From: Ulvibacter antarcticus
Lineage (GTDB): Bacteria > Bacteroidota > Bacteroidia > Flavobacteriales > Flavobacteriaceae
DNA: 64,000 bases
NCBI RefSeq assembly: GCF_003688405.1
Contig: NZ_REFC01000014.1
Coordinates: 372,001 to 436,000 of the forward strand
Direction of reading: 5' to 3'
Shown here: in pieces, positions 52,626-61,868 of the stretch
Position numbering within the stretch: the stretch's first letter is position 1
How the letters are laid out: each line of letters begins with the position of its first letter
The notes under the pieces: model-generated
Seen by the model: only the letters and a program-made list of their open reading frames with translations
Told to the model about the DNA's origin: nothing
Databases searched by the model: none
Translations under genes and position numbers: made by a program

Positions 52626-52664
52626 AATATTGACCATCTAAGACTCGTAAAATAGCGTCAAAAT

Positions 52665-53507
52665 ATGTTAGAAACTAGAGTATATCAAAAAGAAAATACT
52701 ACTCGCTTCGGAAAGCTCTTAGGTGATAGTATACGTGATATTTTATCTTCGAGATTTCTGGCCAAACAATTAGCCATTCGTGATATAAAATCGCAATACC
52801 GGCAATCTTATTTTGGTCTGTTATGGATTTTTGTTGCGCCATTAGGAACCGCTTTAGTATGGATCTTTTTGAATAATTCGGGAACAGTAAATGTAACAGA
52901 TACTGGGATGCCTTATCCGGTGTATGTCTTTTCGGGAACCTTATTATGGTCTATTATCACTGAGTCCATAAATTCTCCCATGTCCAGTACCAATGGTGCA
53001 CGGTCGATTATTTCAAAAATCAATTTTCCAAAAGAGGCCTTGATTATTTCGGGGATCTATAAACTGATGTTTAACAGTTCGGTTAAAGTAATACTGTTGA
53101 TAGTTTTGTTGTTTTCATTCGGAATAGGGTTCAATTGGTCCTTCTTGTTATTTCCCCTCGCCTTATTGGGTGCTGTGCTATTTGGAACAACAGTTGGGTT
53201 ATTTTTAACGCCTATTGGAATGCTATATAGTGACATTGGGCGATTTATATCTCTAGGACTTCAATTTTTGATGTATGCCACGCCTGTAGTTTATGCCATT
53301 CCGAAGGAAGGAGTCGTAAAAACCCTAATGGAGTATAATCCAATATCACCCTTAATTCTAACAGCCAGGGATCTCGCGATTGGCGCAATTCCCGATCATC
53401 TTTCCTATTATTTTTTAGTTATCGGCCTGTGTATTCCTTTAAGTCTAATTGGTCTAGTCTTTTATCGAATTTCTATTCCAATTATTGTTGAACGATTAAG
53501 CGCCTAG
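52665..53507 (+). CDS. wzm: ABC-2 type polysaccharide exporter permease (Wzm-like)
   Basis: 280 residues, six membrane helices. LAIRDIKSQYRQSYFGLLWIFVAPLGTALVWIF is the conserved N-terminal coupling region of ABC-2 exporters of O-antigen/teichoic acid type, followed by FSGTLLWSIITESI and YATPVVYAIPKEG. The ATPase gene begins one base after its stop. It exports the finished undecaprenyl-linked chain. The co-presence of Wza/Wzc-type proteins and an ABC exporter is a mixed export arrangement common in flavobacteria. Confidence 0.93.
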   Translation: MLETRVYQKENTTRFGKLLGDSIRDILSSRFLAKQLAIRDIKSQYRQSYFGLLWIFVAPLGTALVWIFLNNSGTVNVTDTGMPYPVYVFSGTLLWSIITESINSPMSSTNGARSIISKINFPKEALIISGIYKLMFNSSVKVILLIVLLFSFGIGFNWSFLLFPLALLGAVLFGTTVGLFLTPIGMLYSDIGRFISLGLQFLMYATPVVYAIPKEGVVKTLMEYNPISPLILTARDLAIGAIPDHLSYYFLVIGLCIPLSLIGLVFYRISIPIIVERLSA

Positions 53508-53508
53508 T

Positions 53509-54714
53509 ATGGAAGAGAAAGAGGTTTTATTAAAGGTAGAGGGACTTTCTAAAAAGTTTTGCAAGGATTTAAAGACCAGTTTATGGTATGGGGTGAAGGA
53601 TTTATTTTCAGGCTTAGGAAAAAATAAGGGCGAACGTTTATTAAGACCGAAGGAATTTTGGGCAGTGCAGGATATCAATTTTGAACTCAGAAGAGGTGAA
53701 TGCCTTGGGTTGATTGGTCACAACGGTGCAGGAAAATCGACATTATTAAAAATATTGAATGGTCTAATCAATCCTGATTCCGGGAAAATAACTATTAGTG
53801 GTAGAGTTGGAGCTTTAATTGAACTGGGAGCAGGTTTTAACCCTATTTTAACCGGAAGAGAAAACATTTACAACAATGGAGCTGTTTTAGGTTTTACTAA
53901 AAAGGAAATCGATGACAAGGTAGAGGAGATAATTGATTTTTCTGAAATACGGGAATTTATCGATATGCCGGTTCAAAATTACAGTAGTGGTATGAAGGTT
54001 CGACTAGGTTTTGCTGTGGCGGCTCAAATGGAACCTGATGTGTTAATAATTGATGAGGTGTTAGCAGTAGGAGATCTTGGTTTTGTGCTCAAATGTTTTA
54101 AGCAAATAGATACAATTTTACCGAATACTGCTATTGTTTTTGTTTCGCATAGCATGCCTATGGTATCTCGGATTTGTACTCAAATAATACTTTTAGAAAA
54201 GGGAGAAGTCGCATACCAAGGTGATGATGTTGCCAAAGCGATAGATAAATATTACACGCGCTTTGCAAACAATGAAAATGATGTGATATTTGATGATAAA
54301 ACAATAACGAAATTAGAAGTCTCTGTGGTTCAACCTAGAAGTTTGGTAGATGATATTCCACAGCTCGAATGGGGTGATGATTTAAAATTTCGTGTCAAAT
54401 GTAACTTTAACACTAAGATCGAAACACCTCAATTTACTATCAATATTTTTGATAAGGAGCAACGTCCAATCGCTGTGCTTACTAGAAATAGTAAAGAGGA
54501 TGATCTTATCGTAACAGATAATCTTTTGGAGTTTACAGTGACGCACAAAGAATTACAACTATCTAAGGGAATGTATAGTGTTAATATCACTGCCACAGAA
54601 ATGAATACAAACACAACATTTATTAGAGTAAATGGTATATTGTCATTTCAAATTACTCATAAGGATGAGGTTTGGCAGCCATTTCTATTGAAAGCTGATT
54701 TCAAAAATATCTAA
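53509..54714 (+). CDS. wzt: polysaccharide ABC exporter ATPase with C-terminal glycan-binding domain (Wzt-like)
   Basis: 401 residues. The ABC domain: Walker A GHNGAGKST at 70-78, LIELGAGFNPILTGRENIY (subfamily motif), signature NYSSGMKVRLGF, Walker B VLIIDEVLAVGD. After about residue 265 comes a beta-sandwich typical of Wzt_C, which in homologues recognises the chain end before export; its end structure here may be related to the methylation or sulfation genes that follow. Confidence 0.94.
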   Translation: MEEKEVLLKVEGLSKKFCKDLKTSLWYGVKDLFSGLGKNKGERLLRPKEFWAVQDINFELRRGECLGLIGHNGAGKSTLLKILNGLINPDSGKITISGRVGALIELGAGFNPILTGRENIYNNGAVLGFTKKEIDDKVEEIIDFSEIREFIDMPVQNYSSGMKVRLGFAVAAQMEPDVLIIDEVLAVGDLGFVLKCFKQIDTILPNTAIVFVSHSMPMVSRICTQIILLEKGEVAYQGDDVAKAIDKYYTRFANNENDVIFDDKTITKLEVSVVQPRSLVDDIPQLEWGDDLKFRVKCNFNTKIETPQFTINIFDKEQRPIAVLTRNSKEDDLIVTDNLLEFTVTHKELQLSKGMYSVNITATEMNTNTTFIRVNGILSFQITHKDEVWQPFLLKADFKNI

Positions 54715-54754
54715 TTCCCTTTATGTGTGAAACTAAATTTAATACAGGAACATC

Positions 54755-55582
54755 ATGAAGGGATATAATTTTGGAACGATAAAGCCTTCATTTATTATTA
54801 TAGGGGTTCAAAAAGCAGGAACGTCTTCCTTGCATCATTATCTTACTCAACATCCGAAGTTAATAGCACCGGAATTGAAGGAACTTCATTACTTCGATAC
54901 TCTAAAGCCTACTCCGCCTGAAGGATATTTGGATTTTTTTCCTAAAGAATATTTTACGCGTAACCTCTCATTTGAAGCCACTCCAAGATATTTGTATTTT
55001 CCTGGTACAGCAAAAAAACTTTATGAATTTGATCCAAACCTCAAATTAATCGTTATTCTTCGAGACCCGGTAAAAAGAGCCTATTCTGCTTGGAATATGT
55101 ACAGACAAATGTCGATGGAGCCTAATCAGAAAGAGCTTGCCAGACAACATGAAAAAAGGAATCCTACTGAAAAGGCTTATACCTTCCTATACAGTGGGAA
55201 GTTCCCTTCTTTTGAAGAGTGGATTAAGACTGAAATGAAAATATGCCTTGCTTCAGATTTTATCGAGCCTTCCATAATTAGAAGAGGTTATTATAAAGAA
55301 CAAATTGAAAATTATCTCAATTATTTCAGCAGAGATCAAATGCATTTTGTGGATTTTCAAGATTTAAAAGGAAATATTATTTCTGTTTTGAATAATATCG
55401 CCAAATTTTTAAATATTTCAGAATTTAATAATTTGGATCTGAATTTGAATATTCAGAATGAAAGGAAATATACTAAAGAATTGGATCCAGATTTATACAA
55501 GACGTTATTGTCTCATTTTCAAGAAAAGAATAACGGTTTAGAAGAACTCGTTAATCAGAATTTAAAATGGATGCACGTTTAA
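54755..55582 (+). CDS. PAPS-dependent sulfotransferase, heparan-sulfotransferase-like
   Basis: 275 residues. 5'-phosphosulfate loop GVQKAGTSSL at 17-26, ELKELHYFD, and the 3'-phosphate site ILRDPVKRAYSAWNMY at about 101-116. The C-terminal MHFVDFQDLKGNIISVLNNIAKFL is the usual end of the family. Likely adds sulfate to the polysaccharide or a lipid-linked precursor in the cytosol. PAPS synthesis genes are not in the window. Located right after the exporter genes. Confidence 0.9.
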   Translation: MKGYNFGTIKPSFIIIGVQKAGTSSLHHYLTQHPKLIAPELKELHYFDTLKPTPPEGYLDFFPKEYFTRNLSFEATPRYLYFPGTAKKLYEFDPNLKLIVILRDPVKRAYSAWNMYRQMSMEPNQKELARQHEKRNPTEKAYTFLYSGKFPSFEEWIKTEMKICLASDFIEPSIIRRGYYKEQIENYLNYFSRDQMHFVDFQDLKGNIISVLNNIAKFLNISEFNNLDLNLNIQNERKYTKELDPDLYKTLLSHFQEKNNGLEELVNQNLKWMHV

Positions 55583-55606
55583 TTTGACTAAATTATCCCA
55601 ATAATC

Positions 55607-56248
55607 ATGAGCTTATTTAAGAAATCTAAGGAGAAAATATTCTGTATCGGTTTGAATAAAACCGGGACTACCACGATTGAGAAGTTCCTTTTTGATAATA
55701 CGTATAAATTAGGAAATCAGGAAGAGGCCGAACATTTGGTCGAAGATTGGTTTAAAAGGGATTTTAAGAGTCTCATTACTTATTGTAAAAAATATGAAGC
55801 GTTTCAGGATGCTCCGTTCTCATTACCTTATACCTTTATAATCCTTGAACAGTATTTTCCGAATGCTAAATTTATACTAACCGTAAGAGATTCTCCGGAT
55901 CAATGGTATAATTCCTTAACAAAATTTCATTCAAAACTTTGGAGTAATGGTATTGATGCCCCAACCATTGAGGATCTTAAAAATGCAGAATATCTCTATA
56001 AGGGTTATGCGTATGACGTAAATCGTGCTCTGTTTAATACTCCAGAAAACGATCCATATAATAAGAAGATATTGATAGAATATTATAAGGATCACAATAG
56101 CATTGTGAAAGAATATTTCCGAAGTCAGCCAAACAAGCTATTAGTAATAAACGTATCAAATAAAAATGACTATTTTAAATTATGTGATTTTCTAGGAAAG
56201 CCTGCAGTAAATGACAATTTTGCTTGGGAGAACAAAACAATTCAATAA
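55607..56248 (+). CDS. sulfotransferase family protein, second type
   Basis: 213 residues. P-loop-like CIGLNKTGTTTIEKF at 13-27 and FILTVRDSPDQWYNSLTKF match the PAPS-binding loops of a smaller sulfotransferase family (Sulfotransfer_4-like), clearly different in sequence from the gene before it. DAPFSLPYTFIILEQYFPNAKF is the conserved centre. Its stop overlaps nothing; the aminotransferase ATG follows 2 bp later. Two distinct sulfotransferases side by side suggest two sulfation positions. Confidence 0.82.
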   Translation: MSLFKKSKEKIFCIGLNKTGTTTIEKFLFDNTYKLGNQEEAEHLVEDWFKRDFKSLITYCKKYEAFQDAPFSLPYTFIILEQYFPNAKFILTVRDSPDQWYNSLTKFHSKLWSNGIDAPTIEDLKNAEYLYKGYAYDVNRALFNTPENDPYNKKILIEYYKDHNSIVKEYFRSQPNKLLVINVSNKNDYFKLCDFLGKPAVNDNFAWENKTIQ

Positions 56249-56250
56249 CT

Positions 56251-57327
56251 ATGATTACAGTCACTAAAACATTTTTACCACCACAGGAGGAATATCAAGC
56301 CATCCTAAAAGAATCCTGGGAGGCCGGTTGGATCACAAATCGAGGTCCGTTGGTAAAAAAACTGGAAGCAAAATTGATGAAACATCTTGATGTCCCCTAT
56401 GTCTTAGCATTGACTAATGGAACAATTCCGTTACAAATTGCGATTAAGGCTTTAGGATTGACTGGTGAAATTATTACAACCCCTTTTAGTTATGTTGCAA
56501 CCACTTCAAGTATTGTGTGGGAGGGATGTACTCCTGTTTTTGTTGATATTCACCCAAAATATCTTACCATCGATGAGACTAAAATTGAAGCGGCTATTAC
56601 TTCAAAAACTTCAGCAATTTTGGCGACGCATGTCTATGGAAATCCTTGTCATATTGAAGAAATTGAAATTATTGCAAAAAAGCATAATTTAAAGGTGATT
56701 TATGATGCCGCCCATTGTTTTGATATTAATTATAATGGGAAGTCTATTTTCAATTATGGGGATATTAGTACCTGTAGTTTTCATGCGACGAAGCTATTTC
56801 ATACCGGAGAAGGCGGAGCTTTATTCACAAATAATTCGGATCTCCAAAATACTTTATTCTACCATCATAATTTTGGGCATAAAGGGAATGAAGAATTTTT
56901 TGGAATTGGGATTAATGGAAAAATGAGTGAACCGCAAGCTGCGATGGGATTAGCAGTTCTACCGTATATCGAGGATATAAAAGCAGGAAGAGAAAAAGTT
57001 GTAAATTTATATAATAATGCATTTCAAAATTCAAATTCTTTACAACTTCTTACCTGGAGAAATGGAACTGATTTGAATTATGCTTATTTCCCTATAATAC
57101 TAAAAGATGAAGAAATTCTTTTAAAGGTTATGGATCTATTTGAAGCACAACAAATATTTCCAAGAAGATATTTTTTTCCATCCTTAAATACTATGCCTTA
57201 TTTAGAATACAGTAAAATGCCTGTTGCAGAGTCTATTGCAAAACGCGTATTATGTCTGCCTTTGTATTATGGAATGGATTTAGTTGATGTACAACGGATA
57301 ATTGATGTTATTAAAAAAGTTATATGA
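56251..57327 (+). CDS. DegT/DnrJ/EryC1/StrS family PLP-dependent aminotransferase
   Basis: 358 residues from ATG 56251; a TTG at 56224 inside the previous gene is less likely. LALTNGTIPLQIAIKAL, TTPFSYVATTSSIVWEG, YDAAHCFDINYNGKSI and the PLP lysine in STCSFHATKLFHTGEGG (Lys181) are the family marks. It transfers an amino group from glutamate to a keto-sugar nucleotide. Its 3' end overlaps the WbqC gene by 4 bp (ATGA). The product would be an amino-deoxy sugar later acetylated or otherwise acylated by the following enzymes. Confidence 0.93.
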   Translation: MITVTKTFLPPQEEYQAILKESWEAGWITNRGPLVKKLEAKLMKHLDVPYVLALTNGTIPLQIAIKALGLTGEIITTPFSYVATTSSIVWEGCTPVFVDIHPKYLTIDETKIEAAITSKTSAILATHVYGNPCHIEEIEIIAKKHNLKVIYDAAHCFDINYNGKSIFNYGDISTCSFHATKLFHTGEGGALFTNNSDLQNTLFYHHNFGHKGNEEFFGIGINGKMSEPQAAMGLAVLPYIEDIKAGREKVVNLYNNAFQNSNSLQLLTWRNGTDLNYAYFPIILKDEEILLKVMDLFEAQQIFPRRYFFPSLNTMPYLEYSKMPVAESIAKRVLCLPLYYGMDLVDVQRIIDVIKKVI

Positions 57328-58028
57328 AGTTAGCTATTATGCAGCCTTATTTTTTCCCCTATGTTGGATATTTTCAATTATTGCAGGCGGTAGATACCTT
57401 CATCTTTTACGATGACGTTAATTTCATTAAAAAAGGATGGATCAATAGAAATAATATTTTAATAAATAATGAAGCCTTTCTTTTTTCAGTTCCATGTAAG
57501 AATGCAAGTCAGAACAAACTAATTAATGAAATACAGATAAATTTCGATATAAATGAAAAAAATAGGTTTTTAAAACGGATTGAATTGGCTTATAAAAAAG
57601 CACCCTATTTTGATGAGTTTTATCCTTTGCTTCATGATTTTATTATGGAAGAGAATAGCAAATATATTTCTAGTCTTGCAGCTAATAGTGTGCGTTTTAT
57701 AAGTGAATATCTAGGTATGCAAAAATCGTTTGCTTACAGTTCTGAGATTCATTCAGATTCTCGAGGTCTAGAGAAACAAGAACGTCTTAGAGTTATTGCT
57801 AAAAAGGAAAAAGCCGATACTTATATTAATGCAAGTGGAGGTAGGCCTTTGTACACTAAAGATAATTTTAAGCAAGATGACATAAAATTAAAATTTCTTA
57901 TTGGTGACAATATTAAATATCATCAATATGATTCTAGTTTTGTACCTTGGTTGTCGATAATCGATATACTAATGTTTAATAATATTAGTCAAACCAATAA
58001 TTTTCTTCATCAATATAGCCTTGAATAA
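57324..58028 (+). CDS. wbqC: WbqC-like family protein
   Basis: 234 residues. The opening MKLAIMQPYFFPYVGYFQLLQAVDTFIFYDDVNFIKKGWINRNNI is the hallmark of the WbqC family, seen in O-antigen clusters next to DegT aminotransferases. RIELAYKKAPYFDEFYPLL and INASGGRPLYTKDNFKQ are the other conserved segments. The biochemical role is not well established; it may act in amino-sugar acylation. Translation is coupled to the aminotransferase gene. Confidence 0.92.
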   Translation: MKLAIMQPYFFPYVGYFQLLQAVDTFIFYDDVNFIKKGWINRNNILINNEAFLFSVPCKNASQNKLINEIQINFDINEKNRFLKRIELAYKKAPYFDEFYPLLHDFIMEENSKYISSLAANSVRFISEYLGMQKSFAYSSEIHSDSRGLEKQERLRVIAKKEKADTYINASGGRPLYTKDNFKQDDIKLKFLIGDNIKYHQYDSSFVPWLSIIDILMFNNISQTNNFLHQYSLE

Positions 58029-58031
58029 TTA

Positions 58032-58664
58032 ATGGAATCAAAAAAATACTTGAATATAATAAAACACTATGAGAATTGTATTTCCAAACATGGGGATACG
58101 CTTAAGGGTGCCGACTGGCCTAATGAAAATGATGCAATTCTGCGTTATAAAATAATGTTAGGTTTAATAAAAGACGGTGAGACTTGTAATTTATTGGATT
58201 TTGGTTGTGGGGCCGGACATATGTTTGAATTCATGACGAATCAGAATAAACTTTATGATTATATAAATTATTCAGGATTAGATATTTCTGAAAAGATTAT
58301 ATCACTTAGTAAAGAGAAATTTCCGAAGAATAATTTTTACTGTTTTGATATCCTTCAGGATGATATAAATACGCTTAGTAATTTTGATTACGCAATTTTG
58401 AACGGAGTGTTTACTGAAAAAATAGACCTTACATTTGACGAAATGTGGCTTTATTTTAAATCAATGATTACAGTTGTTTTTGATAAAGTAGATAAGGGTA
58501 TTGCCTTCAACGTTATGTCTAAGGCGGTTGAATGGGAACGTGATGACTTATTTCATCTTCCTACAGACCTATTAATTGATTTTATGACAAAAAACCTTTC
58601 GAGAAATTTTGTCATAAGAAATGATTATGGACTTTATGAATACACAGTATATCTTTATAAATAA
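58032..58664 (+). CDS. class I SAM-dependent methyltransferase
   Basis: 210 residues. SAM motif I LLDFGCGAGHMFEFM, acidic motif LDISEKIISLSKEKFP, then FDYAILNGVFTEK. The N-terminal ENCISKHGDTLKGADWPNENDAILRYKIML resembles methyltransferases found in amino-sugar clusters. 3 bp after wbqC. Likely methylates a sugar or an acyl group; the target is not inferable. Confidence 0.85.
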   Translation: MESKKYLNIIKHYENCISKHGDTLKGADWPNENDAILRYKIMLGLIKDGETCNLLDFGCGAGHMFEFMTNQNKLYDYINYSGLDISEKIISLSKEKFPKNNFYCFDILQDDINTLSNFDYAILNGVFTEKIDLTFDEMWLYFKSMITVVFDKVDKGIAFNVMSKAVEWERDDLFHLPTDLLIDFMTKNLSRNFVIRNDYGLYEYTVYLYK

Positions 58665-58669
58665 ATATC

Positions 58670-59320
58670 ATGGCTAAGATTGTTATTTTTGGAGTAAATG
58701 ACCTTGCAGAATTGGCTCACTATTATCTTACCACAGATTCTGAACATCAAGTTGTAGCTTTTACGGTGCATCAAGAATACAAAACAACAGATACTTTTAA
58801 AGGATTGCCATTAATCGATTTTGAAACCATTAATAAAATTTATCCATCCACTGACTATAGGTTGTTTGCACCCATGATAGGGACAAAAATGAATAGACTA
58901 AGAGAAAAGATATATAATGAAGGAAAAAGTAAGGGATATGATTTTATTTCTTACATAAGCTCGAAGGCAACATTGTTTGATAACCAAATTGGAGATAATT
59001 GTTTCATCCTTGAAAATAACACAATTCAACCTTTTACAACAATTGGTAACAATGTTATCTTGTGGAGTGGTAACCATATTGGACATCATAGTATTATTAA
59101 AGACCATGTTTTTTTTACTTCTCATGTGGTAATGTCTGGGCATTGTGTAATTGAAAGTTATTGCGTTATAGGAGTGAACGCCACTCTAAGAGATGGAATT
59201 ACTATTGCTGAAGGTTCCTTTATTGCGATGGCTGCGAGTATAACGAAAAATACTGAAGAATGGGGGTTTTATAAGGGAAACCCCGCGGTGAAATCGGACC
59301 GATCTACTAGAGACATGTGA
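58670..59320 (+). CDS. hexapeptide-repeat acetyltransferase, PglD/NeuD type
   Basis: 216 residues. N-terminal Rossmann-like UDP-sugar domain (AKIVIFGVNDLAELAHYYL, QVVAFTVHQEY) followed by a left-handed beta helix (QIGDNCFILENNTIQPFTTIGNNVILWSGNHIGHHSII...VIGVNATLRDGITIAEGS) and an extended tail. The catalytic-like His lies in the NHIGHHS stretch. Acetylates the amino sugar made by the aminotransferase upstream, a standard pairing as in PglD/PglE. 5 bp after the methyltransferase. Confidence 0.88.
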   Translation: MAKIVIFGVNDLAELAHYYLTTDSEHQVVAFTVHQEYKTTDTFKGLPLIDFETINKIYPSTDYRLFAPMIGTKMNRLREKIYNEGKSKGYDFISYISSKATLFDNQIGDNCFILENNTIQPFTTIGNNVILWSGNHIGHHSIIKDHVFFTSHVVMSGHCVIESYCVIGVNATLRDGITIAEGSFIAMAASITKNTEEWGFYKGNPAVKSDRSTRDM

Positions 59321-59322
59321 TT

Positions 59323-60252
59323 ATGTGGGAGAAAAAAGGACTTATATATGCAGTTGAGGGAAATTATGAGTGGAATAAAAGTCATGCTCAAGTTCCTGTA
59401 GTTGATGTATTGTCTGATAGACTTCGAATTTATTATGCCACTAGAAATAGCGAAGGAAAAAGTAATATTTCTTTTATAGAAGTTGAGAAAGAGAATCCTC
59501 AAAAAATTATATTCGAGAATAATAAACCTTTATTTAGTTTTGGAAATCTTGGCGCTTTTGACGATTCTGGTATGATGCCCTCCTCAATTATTAATGTAGG
59601 CAGCAAAAAATATTTATACTATATAGGTTGGACAACCAGACAATCGGTTCCCTATCAAAATGCTGTTGGTCTTGCGGTAAGTGAAGATGATGGCGCCACT
59701 TTTCATAGAATTTCTGAAGGGCCTATAATCTCCATAAACCATATAGAACCCTATTTTTCTGGAACGTCCTATGTTATGTTCGAGGCGGGTCTCTTTAAAA
59801 TATGGTATCTATCTTGTATAAAATGGGAGCTTTTTGAAGGAAAACCAGAACCCATCTATAATATTAAATATGCGGAATCATTGGATGGAATCAAGTGGAA
59901 TCAAACAGGGAAAATTGCCATTCCATTACTTGAAGATGAGGGAGGATTGGTTAGTGCTTCTGTAATTAAAGAAGGCCAAGTTTATAAAATGTGGTTTGGA
60001 AGAAGAAAGAAAAGTGATTTCAGAACCAATACTGAAAACACCTATAGAATAGGTTACGCAGAATCTAAAAATGGGGTGCATTGGGAAAGGAAAGACAAAG
60101 AAGCTGGAATTGATGTTACTAAGGATAATTGGGATTCAGAAATGATTTCATATCCTTATGTTTTTAAAAATGGTACTACATTGTATATGTTTTATAATGG
60201 AAACGGATTTGGAAAAACAGGATTCGGATATGCAATTTGGAAGGATAAATAA
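59323..60252 (+). CDS. five-bladed beta-propeller protein, GH43/GH130-like, cytosolic
   Basis: 309 residues from ATG 59323 (GTG 59317 is also possible). Repeating blade motifs: DRLRIYYATRN, SKKYLYYIGWTT, LFKIWYLSCIKWE, QVYKMWFGRRKKSD, TTLYMFYNGNGFG, each following SEDGxxF/SLDGIKWN/SKNGVHWE-type loops. It has no signal peptide. Similar proteins sit in capsule loci and are annotated as glycosidase-like, but the catalytic acids of GH43 cannot be assigned with confidence. A glycan-processing or sugar-binding role is possible. Confidence 0.7.
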   Translation: MWEKKGLIYAVEGNYEWNKSHAQVPVVDVLSDRLRIYYATRNSEGKSNISFIEVEKENPQKIIFENNKPLFSFGNLGAFDDSGMMPSSIINVGSKKYLYYIGWTTRQSVPYQNAVGLAVSEDDGATFHRISEGPIISINHIEPYFSGTSYVMFEAGLFKIWYLSCIKWELFEGKPEPIYNIKYAESLDGIKWNQTGKIAIPLLEDEGGLVSASVIKEGQVYKMWFGRRKKSDFRTNTENTYRIGYAESKNGVHWERKDKEAGIDVTKDNWDSEMISYPYVFKNGTTLYMFYNGNGFGKTGFGYAIWKDK

Positions 60253-60281
60253 ATTTATATTGTACCTCAATTAAATTAAGA

Positions 60282-61109
60282 ATGGAAGAAAGTAAATGTT
60301 TTTTTAATAAAAACGGATATCTTATTTTGAAGGACTTTTTTTTAAAGAAAGAGATCGATATAGTTTTAAATGATGCAAAAAATGTTTTTCTAAGACAGTT
60401 TATTGAAAAAGGGTATACTCCTAGATGTACTTTAGATGACCTAAATGAAGAGCAGTATAATGATTTCCTTTACAGATTATTTGAGCAAGACATAGAGTGT
60501 CTTTCGAATTGTGGGAAACAAGCGCAGCACTTAATTAGTCTTCACACCTTATCTCTACATACTAAAATTATTGAGTTGCTGCATCAAGTAAAGCTTAAAT
60601 CTCCAACGATTAGTACAAGACCAGTTTTATATTTTAATCATTCTAGACTAGCTAAAAAGAAAATATTTCACACTGTAAATGCACATCAGGATTGGAGGAG
60701 TATGCAAGGATCACTTAACTCAGTGGTAATATGGATTCCATTAGTGGACATTAATAAAGATTTAGGGGCTTTAGAAATATTGGCAGGAAGCCATTTAGAT
60801 GGTTTAAGAACAGATCATATTGAAAATGGTTTTGGCATGGTGAAATTGAGCGAACAAGAAAAAGCTCGGTTAACATCTGTTGAGGTTAAAACTGGAGATA
60901 TTCTATTGTTTTCGTCGTTTTTGATCCATCAAAGCGGTGATAATATTACAGATAGACCAAGATGGAGTTGTCATTTTAGATACAATGATTTAGAAGATTC
61001 TTCTTTTTTAAAAAGAAAATATGCTCATCCTTATATCTACAAACCAATAGATGAGCTTATCACTAAAGATTTCCCTATAAACGAAGAACTTATTAAAATT
61101 TATTCATAA
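60282..61109 (+). CDS. phytanoyl-CoA dioxygenase (PhyH) family protein
   Basis: 275 residues. Non-haem iron facial triad: HQD in NAHQDWRSMQG, distal His in SSFLIHQSGDN, and the 2-oxoglutarate Arg in RPRWSCHFRYND. NSVVIWIPLVDINKDLGALEILAGSH is the usual jelly-roll core. Likely a Fe(II)/2-oxoglutarate hydroxylase of a sugar or acyl group. PhyH members in polysaccharide loci are known but their substrates are seldom defined. It overlaps the FkbM gene by one base (TAATG). Confidence 0.87.
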   Translation: MEESKCFFNKNGYLILKDFFLKKEIDIVLNDAKNVFLRQFIEKGYTPRCTLDDLNEEQYNDFLYRLFEQDIECLSNCGKQAQHLISLHTLSLHTKIIELLHQVKLKSPTISTRPVLYFNHSRLAKKKIFHTVNAHQDWRSMQGSLNSVVIWIPLVDINKDLGALEILAGSHLDGLRTDHIENGFGMVKLSEQEKARLTSVEVKTGDILLFSSFLIHQSGDNITDRPRWSCHFRYNDLEDSSFLKRKYAHPYIYKPIDELITKDFPINEELIKIYS

Positions 61110-61834
61110 TGAAAACAGATAAACTAAAATTTAGTGAGGTCGAAGTACGGGGGGTAAACTTTAAACTAATGACGTATACCCGCTCTCTTGAACTTTGCGC
61201 TAGAATGAATTATGAAACGGAGAATCTTGATTTTATTGACTTAATGGAACCTAATGACGTCTTTTATGACTTAGGTGCTTGTGAAGGGCGCTTTTCTTTG
61301 TATGCCGCATTGAAAGGCCTTAGAGTTATATCTTTTGAACCTGAGGCTAAGAATTTTTTAGTTTTCTCACAAAATATAGAAATTAATGGATTTGACGAAG
61401 ACAGAATTAAAGCTATCAATGCCGGAGTAGGGGCTAAAAATGGTAAAGCTATTATAAAAATAGGGCAGCCATGGGAAGGGGGACATCAAAAAATAGTTGA
61501 ACATGGAGAAATACGAAATGACTTAAATTTCGATTTTGTTGAAAATCAGGAAATAGAACTTATTTCAATCGATTCCTTTATAGAGGAAGGGGTATATCCT
61601 TCTCCAAATTATCTTAAGATTGATATTGATGGTTCTGAAATGCCTTTTTTAATTGGAGCTGCCAAAACATTACAAAGTGAGGCCTTAAAAGGGATAATTT
61701 TTGAATTAAACGAAATTGATCCAAATTTTGAAAACATTATAACTTTTTTAAATAAGAATGGGTTTATAGAGCTAGAAAGATTCAAAGTTCCAAATGAACC
61801 AAAACTTTATAATATTATTTTTGAAAGAAAATAA
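61109..61834 (+). CDS. FkbM family methyltransferase
   Basis: 241 residues. DVFYDLGACEGRFSLYAAL (SAM motif I), SFEPEAKNFLVFSQNIEING, and the FkbM block LISIDSFIEEGVYPSPNYLKIDIDGSEMPFLIGA. The family O-methylates sugars or polyketides. Starts within the stop of the PhyH gene, so hydroxylation followed by O-methylation of the same position is an attractive guess. Confidence 0.9.
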   Translation: MKTDKLKFSEVEVRGVNFKLMTYTRSLELCARMNYETENLDFIDLMEPNDVFYDLGACEGRFSLYAALKGLRVISFEPEAKNFLVFSQNIEINGFDEDRIKAINAGVGAKNGKAIIKIGQPWEGGHQKIVEHGEIRNDLNFDFVENQEIELISIDSFIEEGVYPSPNYLKIDIDGSEMPFLIGAAKTLQSEALKGIIFELNEIDPNFENIITFLNKNGFIELERFKVPNEPKLYNIIFERK

Positions 61835-61868
61835 TTTATAACTCCAATCTCTTTTCAAAGGAAAATAA

